From: Actinomycetota bacterium
Lineage (GTDB): Bacteria; Actinomycetota; Thermoleophilia; Solirubrobacterales; JACPNS01
Assembly (NCBI GenBank): GCA_016213645.1
Contig: JACQZY010000010.1
Span: 42,874-106,873 of the forward strand
DNA: 64,000 nt
Reading direction: 5' to 3'
Shown: positions 63,901-64,000 of the stretch, piece after piece
How positions within the stretch are numbered: the stretch's first letter is position 1
How the letters are laid out: every line of letters begins with the position of its first letter
The notes under the pieces: model-generated
Database searches by the model: none
Seen by the model: only the letters and a program-made list of their open reading frames with translations
What the model was told of the DNA's origin: nothing
Position numbers and translations under genes: made by a program

Positions 63901-64000
63901 TGACGGCCGGATCTCATGGCGTCAGCGTGCGGGGCACGGACGCCGCCGGCAATCAGCAATCGCAAACGGTGAACTTCACGCTGACAGCGCCCGTGCCGCC
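57957..64000 (+). CDS. Giant secreted protein: 14 RCC1 repeats plus Ig-like array (3' end outside window)
   Basis: Open from the ATG at 57957 to the window end, more than 2010 codons without a stop. Residues ~20-45 form a signal peptide (basic RRRVR, hydrophobic core, cleavage near QASA). From 58.1 to 60.2 kb there are 14 RCC1-type units of about 50 residues, each with HTCA...CWG...GQLGDGT; 14 equals two seven-bladed propellers. A linker domain follows, then Ig/Big-like units from 60.7 kb. Eight of these repeat every 84 residues (FECNLDGGGWSSC...RATDTAGNVD). Further, more divergent units continue to the edge. Paired Cys in each unit suggest disulfides outside the cell. Probable adhesin or surface-layer protein; ligand unknown. 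No neighbour indicates its job. Confidence 0.88.
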   Translation, partial: MEGNPISFEDKSSGDAFRRRVRSVVLTALSACAFAAMFGVGQASAVTVVAGDTHTCATARSGDVFCWGSNANGQLGDGTTTTRNGPVKLAAPADVTALAVGGSHTCALVVDGSVYCWGANAGGQLGDGTTTQSLSPVAVSGLSNVGQIAAGTSHTCALVAGGSVYCWGDNTNGRLGDGTTTQRSLPVAVSGIAAATSLSVGDAHACVVEGGAVKCWGLGTSGQLGNGIASSSSTPVSVSGVSGAQQVTAGGSHSCARVSGAVKCWGLNTNGQLGDGTTTSPRPTAVTAGSLSGVTQLAAGGNHTCAADSTPQVTCWGVNTNGQLGDNSTTQRSTPTAVSGLTSLIALSAGSAYTCAVAYVGLVQCWGAGAGGQIGDDGAVQRLVPATVPRLAGGRGFATGQAHTCTSLSSGNFWCWGTNGAGQLGDGTSSLRPLPVRNYFANDAFAVTGGQTHTCAALAGGQAKCWGSDGNGQLGDDAALVSKNLPVNVSGLSTAIRIAAGNTHTCAIVSGGQAKCWGSDGNLQLGDDAVPSAQPTPVNVAGLTNATEISAGGTTSCAIVSGGQAKCWGNNTSGQIGNGNNTNQSSPANVSGVTNAVVIANGLSHACAIISGGTVKCWGSNTNGQLGNNSTTDSNVPVTVTGVSGATAIDAGDYHTCAVVTLGAVKCWGAGTFGQLGDGLSTQSLVAVNVSGLLGVTTVATGQNHACAIEASGRETCWGYAAGHQLGNGSTSNRSTPFEIESMLEGIVRFDSITEGEFIQNAQPTISFSTADVISPLKECNLDGGGWNNCFSSYTPAAPLALGHHTLQVRASGSDFIDGPISVSSLSFSVAVQMPTMTINSPSSGAYVNSGTPVIAFSATGQGGLTTTCQIDSGTFNACASPYTAPSMGDGAHTVTVKVVDGNANVATAAVSLTVDTVAPNTSITANPPALSNSAAASFSFSAGETATFECNLDGGGWSSCSSPKAYGSLSDGVRGFQVRAIDTAGNVDSTPANYGWTVDTTPPNTSITANPPAATNATSASFSFSATETATFECNLDGGGWSSCSSPKAYASLSAAAHTFQVRATDTAGNVDATPASYGWTIDTTPPNTSITANPAALSNSASASFSFSATETATFECNLDGGGWSSCSSPKTYASLSAAAHSFQVRATDTAGNVDATPASYGWTIDLTPPDTSISANPAALSNSSSANFSFSATETATFECNLDGGGWLSCSSPKAYVSLSAAAHTFQVRATDTAGNADATPATYGWTIDLTPPDTSITANPAALSNSANASFSFSATESATFECRLDAGGWSSCSSPKPYTALADATHTFYVRATDTAGNVDASPASYVWAIDTASPDTSITANPAALTNSAGANFSFSATETSTFECNLDGGGWSSCASPKSYASLSAAAHTFQVRATDTAGNTDATPASYSWTVDTTPPNTSITASPAVLSNSAAASFSFSATETSTFECNLDGGGWSSCTSPKAYASLSAAAHTFQVRATDTAGNADATPATYGWTIDTVAPNTTIDSNPPAMYGSTSAIFSFSADETATFECRIDAGAWGGCTSSKSYTSLTQTSHTFDVRATDGASNVDPTPATYSWTVDTTTPVVAVTSPANNSFLTVSPAVQFSVTEVHLGATTCSVDGGTASSCSSPFATSLAQGAHSVVVQHTDQAGNLGSATVNFTLDWTAPNTSFSATPSNPSAVANPSFSFNSSEGTSSFQCRIDGGAWGACVSPKNYAGLSEGSHTVQVYATDQSGNADATPASYTWTVDTVAPVVAVSAPVNGSTTGDSTPTVSFTITDAGATAVLCRIDSGSWQSCASPFTTTTLLDGAHSVSVSATDGAGNPGSASVGFTVDSTYPTMAISAPASGSLTADPTPTVTFGATGSSITTDCKVDSGLFAACASGGSLATLADGPHTLIVRATDSPLARVAMDSVSFTVDATAPVVSISSPSVGATLTTLSPSIAFSVVDLSAVVVTCAVDGGAYASCASPLALTLTAGSHGVSVRGTDAAGNQQSQTVNFTLTAPVP
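58105..60170 (+). repeat. 14 RCC1-type repeats (about 147-156 bp each)
   Basis: Coding repeats with HxC-A and CWG anchors start near 58115, 58264, 58417, 58566, 58713, 58867, 59020, 59164, 59314, 59467, 59620, 59770, 59923 and 60070. Units 9-12 are most alike (GGQAKCWG), pointing to recent duplication. Confidence 0.85.
60717..62730 (+). repeat. Eight 252-bp coding repeats (Ig-like units)
   Basis: The F-E-C anchor codons fall at 60801, 61053, 61305, 61557, 61809, 62061, 62313 and 62565, an exact 252-bp period. Adjacent units are nearly identical over long stretches; the fifth and eighth are more diverged (CRLDAGG, CRIDAGA). Confidence 0.9.

Overview
The window reads as chromosome of a high-GC actinobacterium. 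The gene order (rpoB-rpoC, rpsL-rpsG, fusA-tuf, an S10-spc-alpha ribosomal supercluster ending in rpoA-rplQ-truA), the zinc-type (Cys-containing) S4, S14 and L36, the many GTG/TTG starts and the probable leaderless promoters all fit. PASTA-tailed beta-helix proteins, RCC1/Ig-like surface giants and the style of the C-terminal modules make Thermoleophilia (Solirubrobacterales-like) my best guess; this placement is inference, not a database result.

Layout. 1-3.3 kb: the end of an Ig-like surface protein and a secreted beta-helix/PASTA protein. 3.6-11.2 kb: rpoB and rpoC, ended by a 13-bp GC hairpin. 11.4-19.4 kb: an accessory stretch between rpoC and rpsL, holding a REC-GGDEF diguanylate cyclase divergent from a membrane histidine kinase plus an Rcp1-type response regulator, a small unknown protein, an XRE/nucleotidyltransferase toxin-antitoxin pair with a palindromic operator and a 30-bp repeat array, a TfoX N-domain protein, a GC-rich low-complexity strip with a perfect 14-bp hairpin, a HAD-like protein and a DMT transporter. 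19.5-20.4 kb: rpsL-rpsG. 20.4-36.1 kb: a surface-polysaccharide cluster that separates rpsG from fusA. Nine tightly packed minus-strand genes encode a flippase, five glycosyltransferases, a multispanning membrane protein and an ABC exporter (Wzm/Wzt type). On the plus strand follow a methyltransferase, an 880-aa multidomain glycosyltransferase and a secreted glycosidase-like protein.

36.1-57.8 kb: an apparent attenuator leader, fusA, tuf, then rpsJ to rplO, secY, adk, map, rpmJ, rpsM, rpsK, rpsD, rpoA, rplQ and truA. infA is absent from its usual place between map and rpmJ. Several ribosomal proteins carry large low-complexity tails: L22 an H1-like N-terminus, S3 an Arg/Gly/Pro-rich C-terminus, S17 an acidic-then-basic N-terminus, S5 and L4 Ala/Glu-rich C-termini. 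57.9 kb to the end: one open frame of more than 2000 codons with 14 RCC1 repeats and a long Ig-like array, eight members of which repeat with an exact 252-bp period.

Most interesting signals: (i) the fusA leader, with an extended -10 promoter, a possible 34-codon leader ORF, and mutually exclusive antiterminator and terminator hairpins, followed by four 15-bp tandem repeats at the start codon; (ii) an internal Shine-Dalgarno and ATG in rplV that could make long and short L22; (iii) the str operon split by a polysaccharide cluster; (iv) the autoregulated TA pair with its repeat array; (v) a recurring TANNNT-N6/7-ATG arrangement suggesting leaderless mRNAs.
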